Assembly: GCA_046330415.1 (NCBI GenBank)
Contig: JAXLSW010000019.1
Location: 1 to 64,000 of the forward strand
DNA length: 64,000 nt
Source: RHKX01 sp046330415
GTDB taxonomy: Bacteria; Actinomycetota; Thermoleophilia; Solirubrobacterales; 70-9
Reading direction: 5' to 3'
Shown here: one piece after another, positions 51,428 to 59,824 of the stretch
Numbering within the stretch: the first letter of the stretch is position 1
Layout of the letters: the number at the start of each line of letters is the position of its first letter
Position numbers and translations under genes: made by a program
The notes under the pieces: generated by a model
What the model was told of the DNA's origin: nothing
Seen by the model: the letters and a program-made list of their open reading frames with translations, nothing else
Databases searched by the model: none

Positions 51428-52771
51428 ATGAACTTCGCCCTCAACGACGAGCAACTCGAGTGGCAGCAGCGATGCCGCGCTTTCGCCACCGACGTGATCC
51501 GCCCGGCGGCCCCGATCCACGACCGCGAGGAGAGCGTGCCGTGGGAGGTCATGAAGGCCGCCAACGCCGCCGGCCTCAGCGGCCTCGCCGCGATCGAACG
51601 CACCGGCTCCGATCCCGACGGGCTGTTCGGCCCGATCTACGCCGAGGAGATGCACTTCGGCTGCGCCGGCATCGCTCTGGCGATCTCCGGTTCGACGCTG
51701 GCGGCCGCCGGCATCGCCGCCTCCGGGACCCCGGAGCAGATCGGCCAGTGGGTGCCGCAGGCGCTCGGCGTCGGCGACGAGCTCGGCATCGGCGCCTACG
51801 CGGTGACCGAGCCGCAGGCCGGCTCCGACGTCAAGGGCCTCCGTACCACCGCCAAGCGCGACGGTGACGAGTGGGTCCTCAACGGCACCAAGGTCTTCAT
51901 CACCAACGGCGGCATCGCCGACGTCACCGTCGTCGTCGCCACCGTCGACCCGGCGCTCGGCCACCGCGCGCAGGCCTCCTTCGTCGTTCCCAAGGGGACC
52001 CCGGGTTTCCGTCAGGGCAAGAAGGAGTCGAAGATCGGTATCCGCGCCTCCCAGACCACCGAGCTGATCTTCGAGGACTGCCGGATCCCGCTCGAGAACC
52101 TGCTCGGCGGCATGGAGAAGCTCGAGCGCAAGCTGGAGCGCGCCCGCTCCGGCGAGACGTCGGCGAAGGGTGCGTCCAACGCGCTCGCCACCTTCGAGCT
52201 CACCCGGCCGATGGTCGGCGCCTCGGCGCTGGGGATCGCGCAGGCCGCCTACGAGTGGACGATGGAGTACTTCCTCAACGGCGGCGAGGTGGCCGACCCG
52301 ATCGAGCGCTTCCTCGACGACAGCTCGACCGCGGGCAGGCCGCCGATCGAGCGCCAGAACGTGCAGCAGGTGCTCGCCGACGTCGCCACCGAGATCGAGG
52401 CCGCGCGCCTGCTCGTCTGGCGCGCCTCCTGGATGGGCCGCAACGGCGTCCCGCTCGCGGGCGGGCAGGGTTCGATGTCGAAGCTCAAGGCCGGTGACGT
52501 GGCGATGTGGGCGACGACGCGGCTGATGGACCTCGTCGGTCCCTACGCCGCCGAGACCCCGCTCGAGAAGTGGTTCCGCGACGCCAAGATCTACCAGCTG
52601 TTCGAGGGCACGGCACAGGTGCAGCGGCTGGTCATCTCGCGCATGCAGGCCTCCGAGTTCCGCGAGCGGATGGAAGGGGCCCGGGCCGCGGTCGAGTCGG
52701 CGGAGCGGATCGTCGCCGAGGCGGCTGACGACGCCGTCGGCGACGCCGGCAGGGAACTCACCTCCGCTTAG
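51428..52771 (+). CDS. Acyl-CoA dehydrogenase
   Basis: 447 residues, the full three-domain fold: N-terminal helices, the beta-barrel with GAYAVTEPQAGSDVKGLRTTA (FAD-binding) and NGTKVFITNGGIADV, and the C-terminal helical domain ending LFEGTAQVQRLVISR. In this subgroup the catalytic Glu follows the YQLFEGT region. It introduces the trans-2 double bond in acyl-CoA and passes electrons to ETF. ATG at 51428 with GGGAGG upstream. It has its own operator and a terminator, so it forms a single-gene unit. Confidence 0.95.
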   Translation: MNFALNDEQLEWQQRCRAFATDVIRPAAPIHDREESVPWEVMKAANAAGLSGLAAIERTGSDPDGLFGPIYAEEMHFGCAGIALAISGSTLAAAGIAASGTPEQIGQWVPQALGVGDELGIGAYAVTEPQAGSDVKGLRTTAKRDGDEWVLNGTKVFITNGGIADVTVVVATVDPALGHRAQASFVVPKGTPGFRQGKKESKIGIRASQTTELIFEDCRIPLENLLGGMEKLERKLERARSGETSAKGASNALATFELTRPMVGASALGIAQAAYEWTMEYFLNGGEVADPIERFLDDSSTAGRPPIERQNVQQVLADVATEIEAARLLVWRASWMGRNGVPLAGGQGSMSKLKAGDVAMWATTRLMDLVGPYAAETPLEKWFRDAKIYQLFEGTAQVQRLVISRMQASEFRERMEGARAAVESAERIVAEAADDAVGDAGRELTSA

Positions 52772-52784
52772 CCGCGACGGCTTT

Positions 52785-52810
52785 CCCCGGGGCCGGAGGC
52801 GGTCCCGGGG
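52785..52810 (+). terminator. Hairpin after acyl-CoA dehydrogenase
   Basis: 11-bp arms CCCCGGGGCCG and CGGTCCCGGGG (one G-U pair) around GAGG, starting 14 bp after the stop, followed by ATCTTCCCCATTT. A good terminator candidate. Confidence 0.7.
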
Positions 52811-52827
52811 ATCTTCCCCATTTGCAA

Positions 52828-52854
52828 GGGAAATTGCCTTTGGCAAAGGGCGTT
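52828..52854 (+). promoter_or_regulatory. Possible ECF sigma promoter of the M23 peptidase gene
   Basis: GGGAAA (52828-52833), 17 bases, then CGTT (52851-52854), resembling the SigH/SigR or general ECF pattern. An alternative is a -10-like TACTGT at 52906 without a good -35. The region also has three loose TTGCAAGGG-type repeats (52822-52860). The AT-richer composition from 52816 to 52885 supports a promoter here. Confidence 0.35.
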
Positions 52855-52931
52855 GCAGGGGTCCCGAAAAGTGTTAAGAGGTGCTCACAAAGGGGGTTCG
52901 CGCTGCTACTGTGGCGCGGCCTTCGAGCCCC

Positions 52932-54101
52932 ATGCCGACCCCTTCCCGAACACCCCGCCGCCTGCCGGCGCTGCTCCTCGCGCTCGCCGTGCTGATGGTC
53001 GCCGGCCTCGCCGCCGTCGCCCAGGCTCCCGCCGATGACCTGCAGGGCAAGCTCGACTCCAAGCAGAACAAGCTCGACAAGGCGGAGGACAAGAAGGAGC
53101 TGCTGACCACCGAGGTCAGCCGCTACAACGACCAGATCGACCAGCTCACGGGGGAGGTCGCTGCGCTCCGCAATCGCGAGGCCGCCGTCCAGGCCGACCT
53201 CGACGTCGCCCAGGACCAGCTCGACTCCGCCCAGCACGACCTCAAGCTGCTCCGCGAGCGGCTGCGGCGCTCCGTCGACGCGCTCGAGGACCGGCTCGTC
53301 GACATCTACAAGCAGGAGGAGCCGGACACGCTGACCGCGATCCTCGAGAGCGACGGCTACGACGACGCGCTGAGCCGCTACGAGTACCTGCAGACGCTGC
53401 AGTCGCAGAACTCCGATCTGGTCGGCCGCGTCCGCGATCTTCGTGACGACACCGCCGAGACGGTCGAGAAGGTGCGCACCACCCGCGACTCGATCCGCTC
53501 CCGCCGCGAGGAGCTGCGCGCCACCCGCGCCACGCTCGAGCAGCGCGAGGCGGAGCTCGACGCCGCACGGGCGCGGAGCAAGAACGCGCTCTCGCGGGTC
53601 GGCGGCCACGTCGACGAGCTCCACGACGACGTCAGCGACATCGAGGACAAGATCCAGAAGCAGCTGGCCGCTGCGGCACTCGCCGACAGCGGGGTCGCAG
53701 CGCTTCCGGCCGGTGCCGTCCAGGCCGCCGGCGGCGGCTTCATCTGGCCGGTGAACGGCCCGATCGTCTCGCCGTTCGGGATGCGCTGGGGACGCCTGCA
53801 CGCCGGCGTGGACATCGCGGTTCCCGCCGGGACGCCGATTCGAGCCGCCAAGGCCGGGACGATCGTCCTCAACCAGACCGAGGCCGAGAGCGGCGGCTAC
53901 GGCAACTACACCTGCATCGACCACGGCGGCGGCGTCTCCACCTGCTACGCCCATCAGTCGAGCTTCGCGATCACCTCCGGCTCGGTCGAGCAGGGCGAGA
54001 TCATCGGATACGTCGGCTGCACAGGCCACTGCTTTGGCGACCACCTCCACTTCGAGGTGCGCATCAACGGGGTCCCGACGGACCCGATGGCATACCTGTA
54101 G
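52932..54101 (+). CDS. Murein hydrolase activator / M23 peptidase with N-terminal coiled coil
   Basis: 389 residues. A signal peptide (ALLLALAVLMVAGLAAVAQA) is followed by about 200 residues of heptad-rich coiled coil (LQGKLDSKQNKLDKAEDKKELL, and so on), as in EnvC, NlpD and other division-linked peptidases. The C-terminal LytM/M23 domain has the zinc residues in GRLHAGVDIAV (HxxxD) and HLHFEV (HxH), so it appears catalytically active. It should cleave peptidoglycan cross-links or activate amidases at the septum. ATG at 52932 chosen because the signal peptide begins there; the in-frame start at 52881 would add an atypical leader. Confidence 0.92.
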   Translation: MPTPSRTPRRLPALLLALAVLMVAGLAAVAQAPADDLQGKLDSKQNKLDKAEDKKELLTTEVSRYNDQIDQLTGEVAALRNREAAVQADLDVAQDQLDSAQHDLKLLRERLRRSVDALEDRLVDIYKQEEPDTLTAILESDGYDDALSRYEYLQTLQSQNSDLVGRVRDLRDDTAETVEKVRTTRDSIRSRREELRATRATLEQREAELDAARARSKNALSRVGGHVDELHDDVSDIEDKIQKQLAAAALADSGVAALPAGAVQAAGGGFIWPVNGPIVSPFGMRWGRLHAGVDIAVPAGTPIRAAKAGTIVLNQTEAESGGYGNYTCIDHGGGVSTCYAHQSSFAITSGSVEQGEIIGYVGCTGHCFGDHLHFEVRINGVPTDPMAYL

Positions 54102-54380
54102 GCGCCTAGCTAGACCGCCTACTAGCAGTCGCGCCCTGTTCCAAGCGCTCGGGCGACGCTTGCAGTAGCGGAGCCCATGTCAGCCCATCGTCAGCGCATG
54201 CCAGTCCCTCGTCACCCCAGGTGGAGCGTTGGAGCCCGCGGCGGAATCCGTCGAATCACCCATCTACAGGCGCCTAAGCGCGAGCTAAGAAGCGGGACAC
54301 GCTTCAGGCCGCCCGGGAGGCTGCCGATCTAGGTCACGACGGCCGAGCGGGACCCGTTCGTCATCGGCCGGAACCACACC
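54102..54380. other. 279-bp intergenic region
   Basis: No gene is supported. The only structure I see is AGGCGCCTA occurring twice (near 54099 and 54268) and a loose repeat of GTCAGCCCAT around 54178-54205. The downstream gene's promoter presumably lies here but no clear hexamers are visible. Confidence 0.4.
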
Positions 54381-55067
54381 GTGCCCCTCTTTCGCAGCTA
54401 CATCGCAGCAATCGGCTCCAGCGCCGCACTGCTGGTCGCGATCGTCGTCGCGTCCGCATCGCTCGGCGGGATCGTCGGCTCCGACGGCCTGACGAGTGCG
54501 ACCGGTGCGGCCGGGAGCACCAGCGTCAGCGTCGACTCAGCCCTCGCCGACGACCTCTTCGCCGCAGCAGACCCCGCGCTCGACGCGGTCGCCGATCCGG
54601 CCCACGGCGGCCCGGTGGGTCAGTCCCCGGGTCTGGACGACGGGCGTGGGCCGGGCTCGGGCTCGGACTCAGGCGATGGCGACGACTCCGGCGCGACGGG
54701 GGGCTCCGGCGACGGCGACGATGGCAGCGGCGGCTCCGGCGGCGGCGAGGGCGAGCCCGGCGGCGGTGGTGGTGAGGAGCCCCCCACGCAGACTCCTCCC
54801 GGCGGCGGGGAGCCCCCGAGCGGTGGGGAGCCTGCCGCGGAGCAGCCGGCCCCCGAGCCCGAGGCGCCGGCCGGCGACGGCAGCGACGGCCCGCTCGGCT
54901 CGACCGTCGACGGGGTCGACGACACGGTCGGCGCGATCACCGGCGTCGATCCCGGTCTCGGCCCGATCACGGAGCCCATCACCCAGCCGGTCGACGACAT
55001 CGTCAAGGGACTGACGGGCCAGGGCGACGCAGCCAATGCCACCCCGGTCCCCGCGCCCGCCCCGTAG
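54381..55067 (+). CDS. Low-complexity exported protein
   Basis: 228 residues, not recognised. An N-terminal hydrophobic segment (YIAAIGSSAALLVAIVVASASLGGIVG) is followed by a long Gly/Ser/Asp/Glu/Pro-rich stretch (about residues 78-165) and a C-terminal part with GPLGSTVDGVDDTVGAITGVDPGLGPITEPITQPVDDIVKGL, an amphipathic pattern reminiscent of short Val/Asp repeats in surface proteins. GTG at 54381. The skewed composition makes the frame less certain than its neighbours, but the signal segment supports it. Confidence 0.6.
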   Translation: MPLFRSYIAAIGSSAALLVAIVVASASLGGIVGSDGLTSATGAAGSTSVSVDSALADDLFAAADPALDAVADPAHGGPVGQSPGLDDGRGPGSGSDSGDGDDSGATGGSGDGDDGSGGSGGGEGEPGGGGGEEPPTQTPPGGGEPPSGGEPAAEQPAPEPEAPAGDGSDGPLGSTVDGVDDTVGAITGVDPGLGPITEPITQPVDDIVKGLTGQGDAANATPVPAPAP

Positions 55068-55122
55068 CGCTCCGGCACCGCAGCACCGCGTCGCCGCGCC
55101 TCCCACCGCGCACCCGCCGCGG

Positions 55123-55169
55123 ACCTGTCACCGAGAACCGGGGAATAGCTCCGTTTCCGGGTGACACGT
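55123..55169. repeat. 47-bp hairpin repeat, tandem copy 1
   Basis: Begins ACCTGTCACC and ends GGTGACACGT with GGGAATAGCTCC in the loop. The stem pairs ACCTGTC-CC with GG-GACA-GT. Same length as the copies at 26137, 26842 and 55205. Confidence 0.85.
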
Positions 55170-55204
55170 CGCGGATGAGGCGCCAACTCCCGCCCGCCCG
55201 GCGC

Positions 55205-55251
55205 ACCTGTCACCGAGAAACAGGGAATAGCTCCGTTTCCGGGCGACAGGT
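55205..55251. repeat. 47-bp hairpin repeat, tandem copy 2
   Basis: ACCTGTCACC-GAGAAAC at the left pairs with GTTTC-GGGCGACAGGT at the right, with AGGGAATAGCTCC as the loop. It starts 36 bp after tandem copy 1, in the same orientation, between a gene ending at 55067 and a convergent one ending at 55288. Confidence 0.85.
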
Positions 55252-55287
55252 CGGCTGCAGCGGGCGCGCCGCCGGAAGGCGCCCCGC

Positions 55288-56004
55288 TCAGTCCGCCAAC
55301 GCCTTCGACAACCACTTCAGCGCCGTCGCCTGCAGCTCGGGATCGTGCTGGACGGAGCGATGGTGGCCCCCGGGGAGGATCAGCAGGCGGCTGCTCCCGT
55401 CGCCGGCTCGCTCGTGCAGCTCCTCCGACCAGGCGTAGGGGACCCGTTCGTCCCCCTGCGCGTGGAGCAGGATCAGCGGCTTCGGCGCCATCGCCGCTGC
55501 GGCCTCGCGGAGGTCGTGCTCGGCGAGCCAGGCGTCGAGGGCATCGACGTCGGCCCGCATCTCCAGCGAGCCGTCGCGTAGGCCGCGGCGCAGACCGTCC
55601 TCGCCGGCCGGGCAGATCGCGATCGCCCCGGCGATGCCGTCCTCGGTGGCCGCGGCATGGATCGCGAGGTAGCCGCCGAGGCTGGAGCCGCGCACGCAGA
55701 TCCGAGCGCCGTCGATGCCGTCGCGCGCGGCGAGGAACGCGGCCATGCGGCCGACGTCGCCGAGCGCCGCCGGCGCCATCACGTCCTCGCTCTCGCCGTG
55801 GCCGCGCTGGTCGAAGGTGAGGGCGACCCACCCGGAAGCCGCGCAGAGGCGCCCGAAGTCTGCGTGGCTCTCCTTGCCGGATCCGGCGCCGTGGACGATC
55901 ACCATCCCCGGCCACGGCGGTGGGGTCGAGGGCTGCCACAGCCAGTAGGGGCGTCCGTTGTGGACGCCGCGCTCGTCGGGACCCTGAGGCGTACGGAGCC
56001 GCAC
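55288..56004 (-). CDS. Alpha/beta hydrolase, dienelactone-hydrolase or BAAT-like
   Basis: 238 residues. Oxyanion region VIVHGAGSGKESH, DQRGHGES, nucleophile elbow GSSLGGY (Ser), Asp in AQGDERVPY, and His in PGGHHRSVQH. This resembles small prolyl-oligopeptidase-like or dienelactone-hydrolase-like esterases. Substrate unknown. GTG at 56004. It diverges from lysA. Confidence 0.85.
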   Translation of the reverse strand: MRLRTPQGPDERGVHNGRPYWLWQPSTPPPWPGMVIVHGAGSGKESHADFGRLCAASGWVALTFDQRGHGESEDVMAPAALGDVGRMAAFLAARDGIDGARICVRGSSLGGYLAIHAAATEDGIAGAIAICPAGEDGLRRGLRDGSLEMRADVDALDAWLAEHDLREAAAAMAPKPLILLHAQGDERVPYAWSEELHERAGDGSSRLLILPGGHHRSVQHDPELQATALKWLSKALAD

Positions 56005-56069
56005 CGGCGGTCACTGTACGTGTGTCGGCGACGTCGCCCGAGTGCTGTGACAATGGCTCGCTCACTCCG

Positions 56070-57398
56070 ATGACCGCCGGACAGGCCACAGCTCAGACCA
56101 CCGACCCGATCGCGGGCTCGCCCGTGTACCCGCGCGGCTCCCGGGTCAACGACGCAGGGCATCTCGAGATCGGCGGTTGCGACGTCGTCGAGCTCGCGCG
56201 CGAGTTCGGGACCCCCGCCTATATCTACGCCCCCGACGACATCCGCTCGCGCGCCCGCCGGTTCACCGCGGCTCTCGCCGACCGCGATGCCGACGGCGAG
56301 GTGCTGTTCGCCAGCAAGTCCGCCCCGGTCACGGCGATCTACTCGATCGCCCGCGAGGAGGGGCTGAGCGTCGACGTCGCCTCCGGCGGCGAGCTGCACA
56401 CCGCGCTGCGGGCCGGCTTCGATCCCGCCCGGATCTACATGCACGGCAACAACAAGTCGGAGGCCGAGCTCTCCTTCGCCTTCGAGACCGGCGTCGGTTG
56501 CATCGTCGTCGATTCCCTCGACGAGATCGCCCGCGCGGACTCCCTGCTGAGCGACCGCGCCGCCGGCTCGCAGGACGTCCTCATCCGACTCACGCCGGGG
56601 ATCAAGCCCTCCACGCACTCCTACGTGCAGACCGGCCAGGTCGACTCCAAGTTCGGGTTCGGGCTCGCCGACGGCCAGGCGAGCGAAGCGGTCGCGGCCG
56701 TCGAATCGGCGCGGAACCTCGAGCTCGCCGGTTTCCACGCGCACATCGGCTCCCAGATCTTCGAGCTCGAGCCCTACGTCCGCGCGATCGAGGCGCTCGC
56801 GGAGTTCGCCGCGTCGATGCGGCCGCGACTGCTGAACGTCGGTGGCGGCCTCGGCATCGCGTACGAGGCCGATGACGCTCCGCCGTCGATCGACGAGTAC
56901 GTCGGCGTCAAGGTCGAGGGGGTGCGACGTCTGTTCGGCGACGTCCCACGGATTCTGATCGAGCCGGGACGTTCGCTGGTGGGCAATGCCGGGGTCACCA
57001 TGTACACGGTCGGCACGGTGAAGGAGATTCCCGGGGTGCGCTCCTACGTCGCCGTCGACGGCGGCATGTCCGACAACCTGCGGCCGATGCTCTACGGCTC
57101 ACGCTACGAGGCGCTGATCGCCGACCGCGCCGCCGCGCCGGCGGAGAGCCTGGTGACGATCGCCGGCAAGCACTGCGAGTCCGGGGACGTGCTCGTGACC
57201 GACACCAAGCTCGCCGATCCGCGACCGGGCGACGTGCTGGTCACCCCGGCGACAGGCGCCTACGGCTACGCGATGGCGAACAACTACAACGGCATCCCGC
57301 GGCCGCCTGTGATCTTCTGCTCCGGCGGCGACGCCCGGGTGGTGGTCCGTCGCGAGACCTACGAGGACCTGACAGCGAGGGACGTATCCGATGACTGA
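56070..57398 (+). CDS. lysA: Diaminopimelate decarboxylase
   Basis: 442 residues. The PLP Lys is in EVLFASKSAPVTAI (K in FASK). Further signatures are SGGELHTALRAGF, GIKPSTHSYVQTGQVDSKFGFG, FHAHIGSQI, LNVGGGLGIAY, IEPGRSLVGNAG and HCESGDVL (the cross-subunit Cys), with GAYGYAMANNYN near the end. It makes L-lysine from meso-diaminopimelate. ATG at 56070. The stop overlaps the homoserine dehydrogenase start by 8 bp, so the aspartate-family genes form an operon. Confidence 0.97.
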   Translation: MTAGQATAQTTDPIAGSPVYPRGSRVNDAGHLEIGGCDVVELAREFGTPAYIYAPDDIRSRARRFTAALADRDADGEVLFASKSAPVTAIYSIAREEGLSVDVASGGELHTALRAGFDPARIYMHGNNKSEAELSFAFETGVGCIVVDSLDEIARADSLLSDRAAGSQDVLIRLTPGIKPSTHSYVQTGQVDSKFGFGLADGQASEAVAAVESARNLELAGFHAHIGSQIFELEPYVRAIEALAEFAASMRPRLLNVGGGLGIAYEADDAPPSIDEYVGVKVEGVRRLFGDVPRILIEPGRSLVGNAGVTMYTVGTVKEIPGVRSYVAVDGGMSDNLRPMLYGSRYEALIADRAAAPAESLVTIAGKHCESGDVLVTDTKLADPRPGDVLVTPATGAYGYAMANNYNGIPRPPVIFCSGGDARVVVRRETYEDLTARDVSDD

Positions 57399-58641
57399 GC
57401 AAACCGATCCGGCCGCTGGTGCCCCCGTCGTGAAGATCGGCCTGCTCGGCCGCGGGACCGTCGGCGGTGCGTTCCACGACCTCGTCGCCGACCGCGCCGA
57501 CGCCGTCGCCGCCTCCGTCGGGGCCCGGCCCGAGATCTCCGGCGTCCTGCGGCGCAGCGAGGGGAGCTTCGAGGAGATCCTCGCCGCCTCTGACCTGATC
57601 GTCGAGCTGATCGGCGGGACCGAGCCGGCGCGCGAGTACGTGCTCGCGGCGCTCGCGGCGGGCAAGCCCGTCGTCAGCGCCAACAAGCAGCTGATCGCCC
57701 AGCACGGCGACGAGCTCTTCGCCGCCGCCCGCAGGGCGGGGGTGGAGCTGCGCTTCGAGGCCGCGGTGGCCGGCGCGGTGCCGATCATCCGCACCGTCCA
57801 GGAGGGGCTCGGGACGATCGAGATCGAGCGGATCTCGGGGATCGTCAACGGCACCACCAACTTCATCCTCAGCGAGATGGCAAGCAGCGGCGCCTCCTAC
57901 GACGAGGTGCTCGCCCGCGCCCAGGAGCTGGGCTACGCGGAGGCTGACCCGACCGACGACGTCGAGGGTGCGGACGCGGCGGCGAAGATGGCGATCCTCG
58001 CCCGGCTCGCCTTCCACACGCCGGTCGGGCTCGACGCCGTCTCCTACGAGGGGATCACCGAGATCCGCCCCGACGACATCGCCTACGCGAAGGAGCTCGG
58101 CCTGTCGCTGAAGCTGCTCGGGATCGCCGAGCGCCACGGCGACGGGATCAGCGTCCGCGTCTTCCCCTGCCTGCTCTACGCCGGCCATCCGCTGGCGCCG
58201 GTCGAGGGACCGTTCAACGCGGTCACCGTCGAGGCTCCGGCGATCACCGAGATCACGATCTCCGGACCTGGCGCCGGCGGCATCGAGACCGCCTCGGCTG
58301 TGCTCGCCGACGTCGTCTCGATCCTCGGCGGCGAGGCGCCGCCCCACCACGCCGAAGAGCGCCTCGAGGTCCTCTCCGATCTCGAGTCCTCCTTCTACCT
58401 GCACCTCGAGGTAGCCGACCGGCCGCGCGTGCTGGCGGCGATCGCCGACGTGCTCGGCCGCCACGAGATCTCGGTCAAGAGCGTCGTCCAGCGTGGGGAG
58501 GGAACCGACGCGCGGCTCGTGATGGTCACCCACCGCGCGTCGGAGGCGGCCTTCTACGCGGCGCTCGAGGAGATCTCCGGGCTCGACTTCATGCGCGCTC
58601 CGGCGCGGGCGATCCGGGTGGTCGAGGAGGAGTACAGGTGA
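57391..58641 (+). CDS. hom: Homoserine dehydrogenase with ACT domain
   Basis: 416 residues. The Rossmann motif is KIGLLGRGTVGGAFHDL, followed by VSANKQLIAQHGDELF, FEAAVAGAVPIIRTVQEGL, ISGIVNGTTNFILSEM, and the catalytic-site region YAEADPTDDVEGADAAAKMAILARL. The C-terminal ACT domain (SSFYLHLEVADRPRVLAAIADVLGRHEISVKSVVQ) suggests feedback control by threonine. It reduces aspartate semialdehyde to homoserine. Positioned between lysA and thrC. Confidence 0.97.
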   Translation: MTEQTDPAAGAPVVKIGLLGRGTVGGAFHDLVADRADAVAASVGARPEISGVLRRSEGSFEEILAASDLIVELIGGTEPAREYVLAALAAGKPVVSANKQLIAQHGDELFAAARRAGVELRFEAAVAGAVPIIRTVQEGLGTIEIERISGIVNGTTNFILSEMASSGASYDEVLARAQELGYAEADPTDDVEGADAAAKMAILARLAFHTPVGLDAVSYEGITEIRPDDIAYAKELGLSLKLLGIAERHGDGISVRVFPCLLYAGHPLAPVEGPFNAVTVEAPAITEITISGPGAGGIETASAVLADVVSILGGEAPPHHAEERLEVLSDLESSFYLHLEVADRPRVLAAIADVLGRHEISVKSVVQRGEGTDARLVMVTHRASEAAFYAALEEISGLDFMRAPARAIRVVEEEYR

Positions 58642-58669
58642 ACTCGGGAACCGCGGCTTGGAGCCTGCG

Positions 58670-59701
58670 ATGCCGGGGCTGATCGAGCGGTACCGCGAGT
58701 ACCTGCCGATCGCCGAGGGGGACCCGGTCGTGACGCTGAACGAGGGCTCGACGCCTCTCGTCGAAGCGCCGGTGATCTCCGAGCGCGTCGGCGCCCGGGT
58801 GCTGCTCAAGGTGGAGGGCGCGAACCCGACCGGCTCCTTCAAGGATCGAGGGATGACCGTGGCCGTCTCGCGCGCCGTCGCCGAGGGCGCGGAGGCGGTG
58901 ATCTGCGCTTCCACCGGCAACACCGCCGCGAGCGCCGCCGCCTACGCAGCGCGCGCGGGCCTGCGTGGCGCCGTCATCGTCCCCGAGGGCAAGATCGCGA
59001 TCGGCAAGCTCGCGCAGGCGCTGATGCATGGCGCGCGCGTAGTCGCCTTGCGGGGGAACTTCGACGACGCCCTGCGGATCGTCCGCCAGCTCGCCGAACG
59101 GCATCCGATCGAGCTCGTCAACTCCGTCAACCCGTTCCGGATCGAAGGGCAGAAGACCTCAGCGTTCGAGATCTGCGACGAGCTTGGCGGCCCGCCGGAC
59201 GCGCTCGCGATCCCGGTCGGCAACGCCGGCAACATCACCGCCTACCGCCGCGGCTTCGACGAGTACGGCGCCCATCCCCGGCTCTTCGGCTTCCAGGCGG
59301 CGGGAGCGGCCCCGCTGGTCCTCGGCCACCCGGTCGACAAGCCCGAGACGATCGCCTCCGCGATTCGGATCGGCAATCCCGCCCGCTGGGAGGAGGCCAT
59401 GGACGCCGTCACCTCCTCACGCGGCCGGATCGCCGCCGTCGACGACGAGCAGATCCTCGACGCGTACCGGCTGCTGGCCTCGGGCGAGGGCGTCTTCTGC
59501 GAGCCGGCCTCGGCGGCATCGGTCGCGGGGCTCCTCGCCCACGGCCTCCCGGAGGAGGAGGGTGAGCCACCGATCGAGACCGTCGTCTGCGTCCTCACCG
59601 GCCACGGCCTCAAGGACCCCGACACCGCGCTCGGCAAGGCCCCCGCGGTGATCGGCTGCGAGCCGGACCTGGCCGCGGTCGAGAAGGTCGTCTTCGCCTG
59701 A
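58670..59701 (+). CDS. thrC: Threonine synthase
   Basis: 343 residues, the short bacterial class. The PLP Lys is in NPTGSFKDRGM, the phosphate loop is in PVGNAGNITAY, and CASTGNTAASAAAYAARAG is typical. It converts O-phosphohomoserine to threonine. ATG at 58670 with GGAG upstream was chosen over a TTG four codons earlier. It lies 28 bp after hom. No homoserine kinase (thrB) gene is visible; it must be elsewhere. Confidence 0.96.
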   Translation: MPGLIERYREYLPIAEGDPVVTLNEGSTPLVEAPVISERVGARVLLKVEGANPTGSFKDRGMTVAVSRAVAEGAEAVICASTGNTAASAAAYAARAGLRGAVIVPEGKIAIGKLAQALMHGARVVALRGNFDDALRIVRQLAERHPIELVNSVNPFRIEGQKTSAFEICDELGGPPDALAIPVGNAGNITAYRRGFDEYGAHPRLFGFQAAGAAPLVLGHPVDKPETIASAIRIGNPARWEEAMDAVTSSRGRIAAVDDEQILDAYRLLASGEGVFCEPASAASVAGLLAHGLPEEEGEPPIETVVCVLTGHGLKDPDTALGKAPAVIGCEPDLAAVEKVVFA

Positions 59702-59824
59702 GGGGCCGGGTCGCGTGACGTCGAGGCGCTCGCCTCGCCGTCCGTTCGCCTTCCTCCGCAATCCTCGACACAAACGTCACATCGGGTCACCCACGTGTGA
59801 CACCACCGCCGTCACTCTCGAAGG

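Noticed and set aside
52816..52931. A c-di-AMP (ydaO-type) riboswitch before the M23 gene
   Set aside because: Such riboswitches often precede wall hydrolase genes in actinobacteria, but the gap is too short and I could not find the conserved core segments.
52758..54050. Minus-strand 430-codon frame opposite the M23 peptidase
   Set aside because: Antisense artefact; the plus strand encodes a complete signal peptide, coiled coil and zinc-binding M23 domain.
55123..55251. CRISPR array from the tandem 47-bp repeats
   Set aside because: There are only two units, they are imperfect, they form hairpins longer than typical CRISPR repeats, and no cas genes are present.
59760..59824. Palindrome around CACGTGTG before comF
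   Set aside because: The arms match only partly and no consistent symmetry or neighbouring regulator supports an operator.
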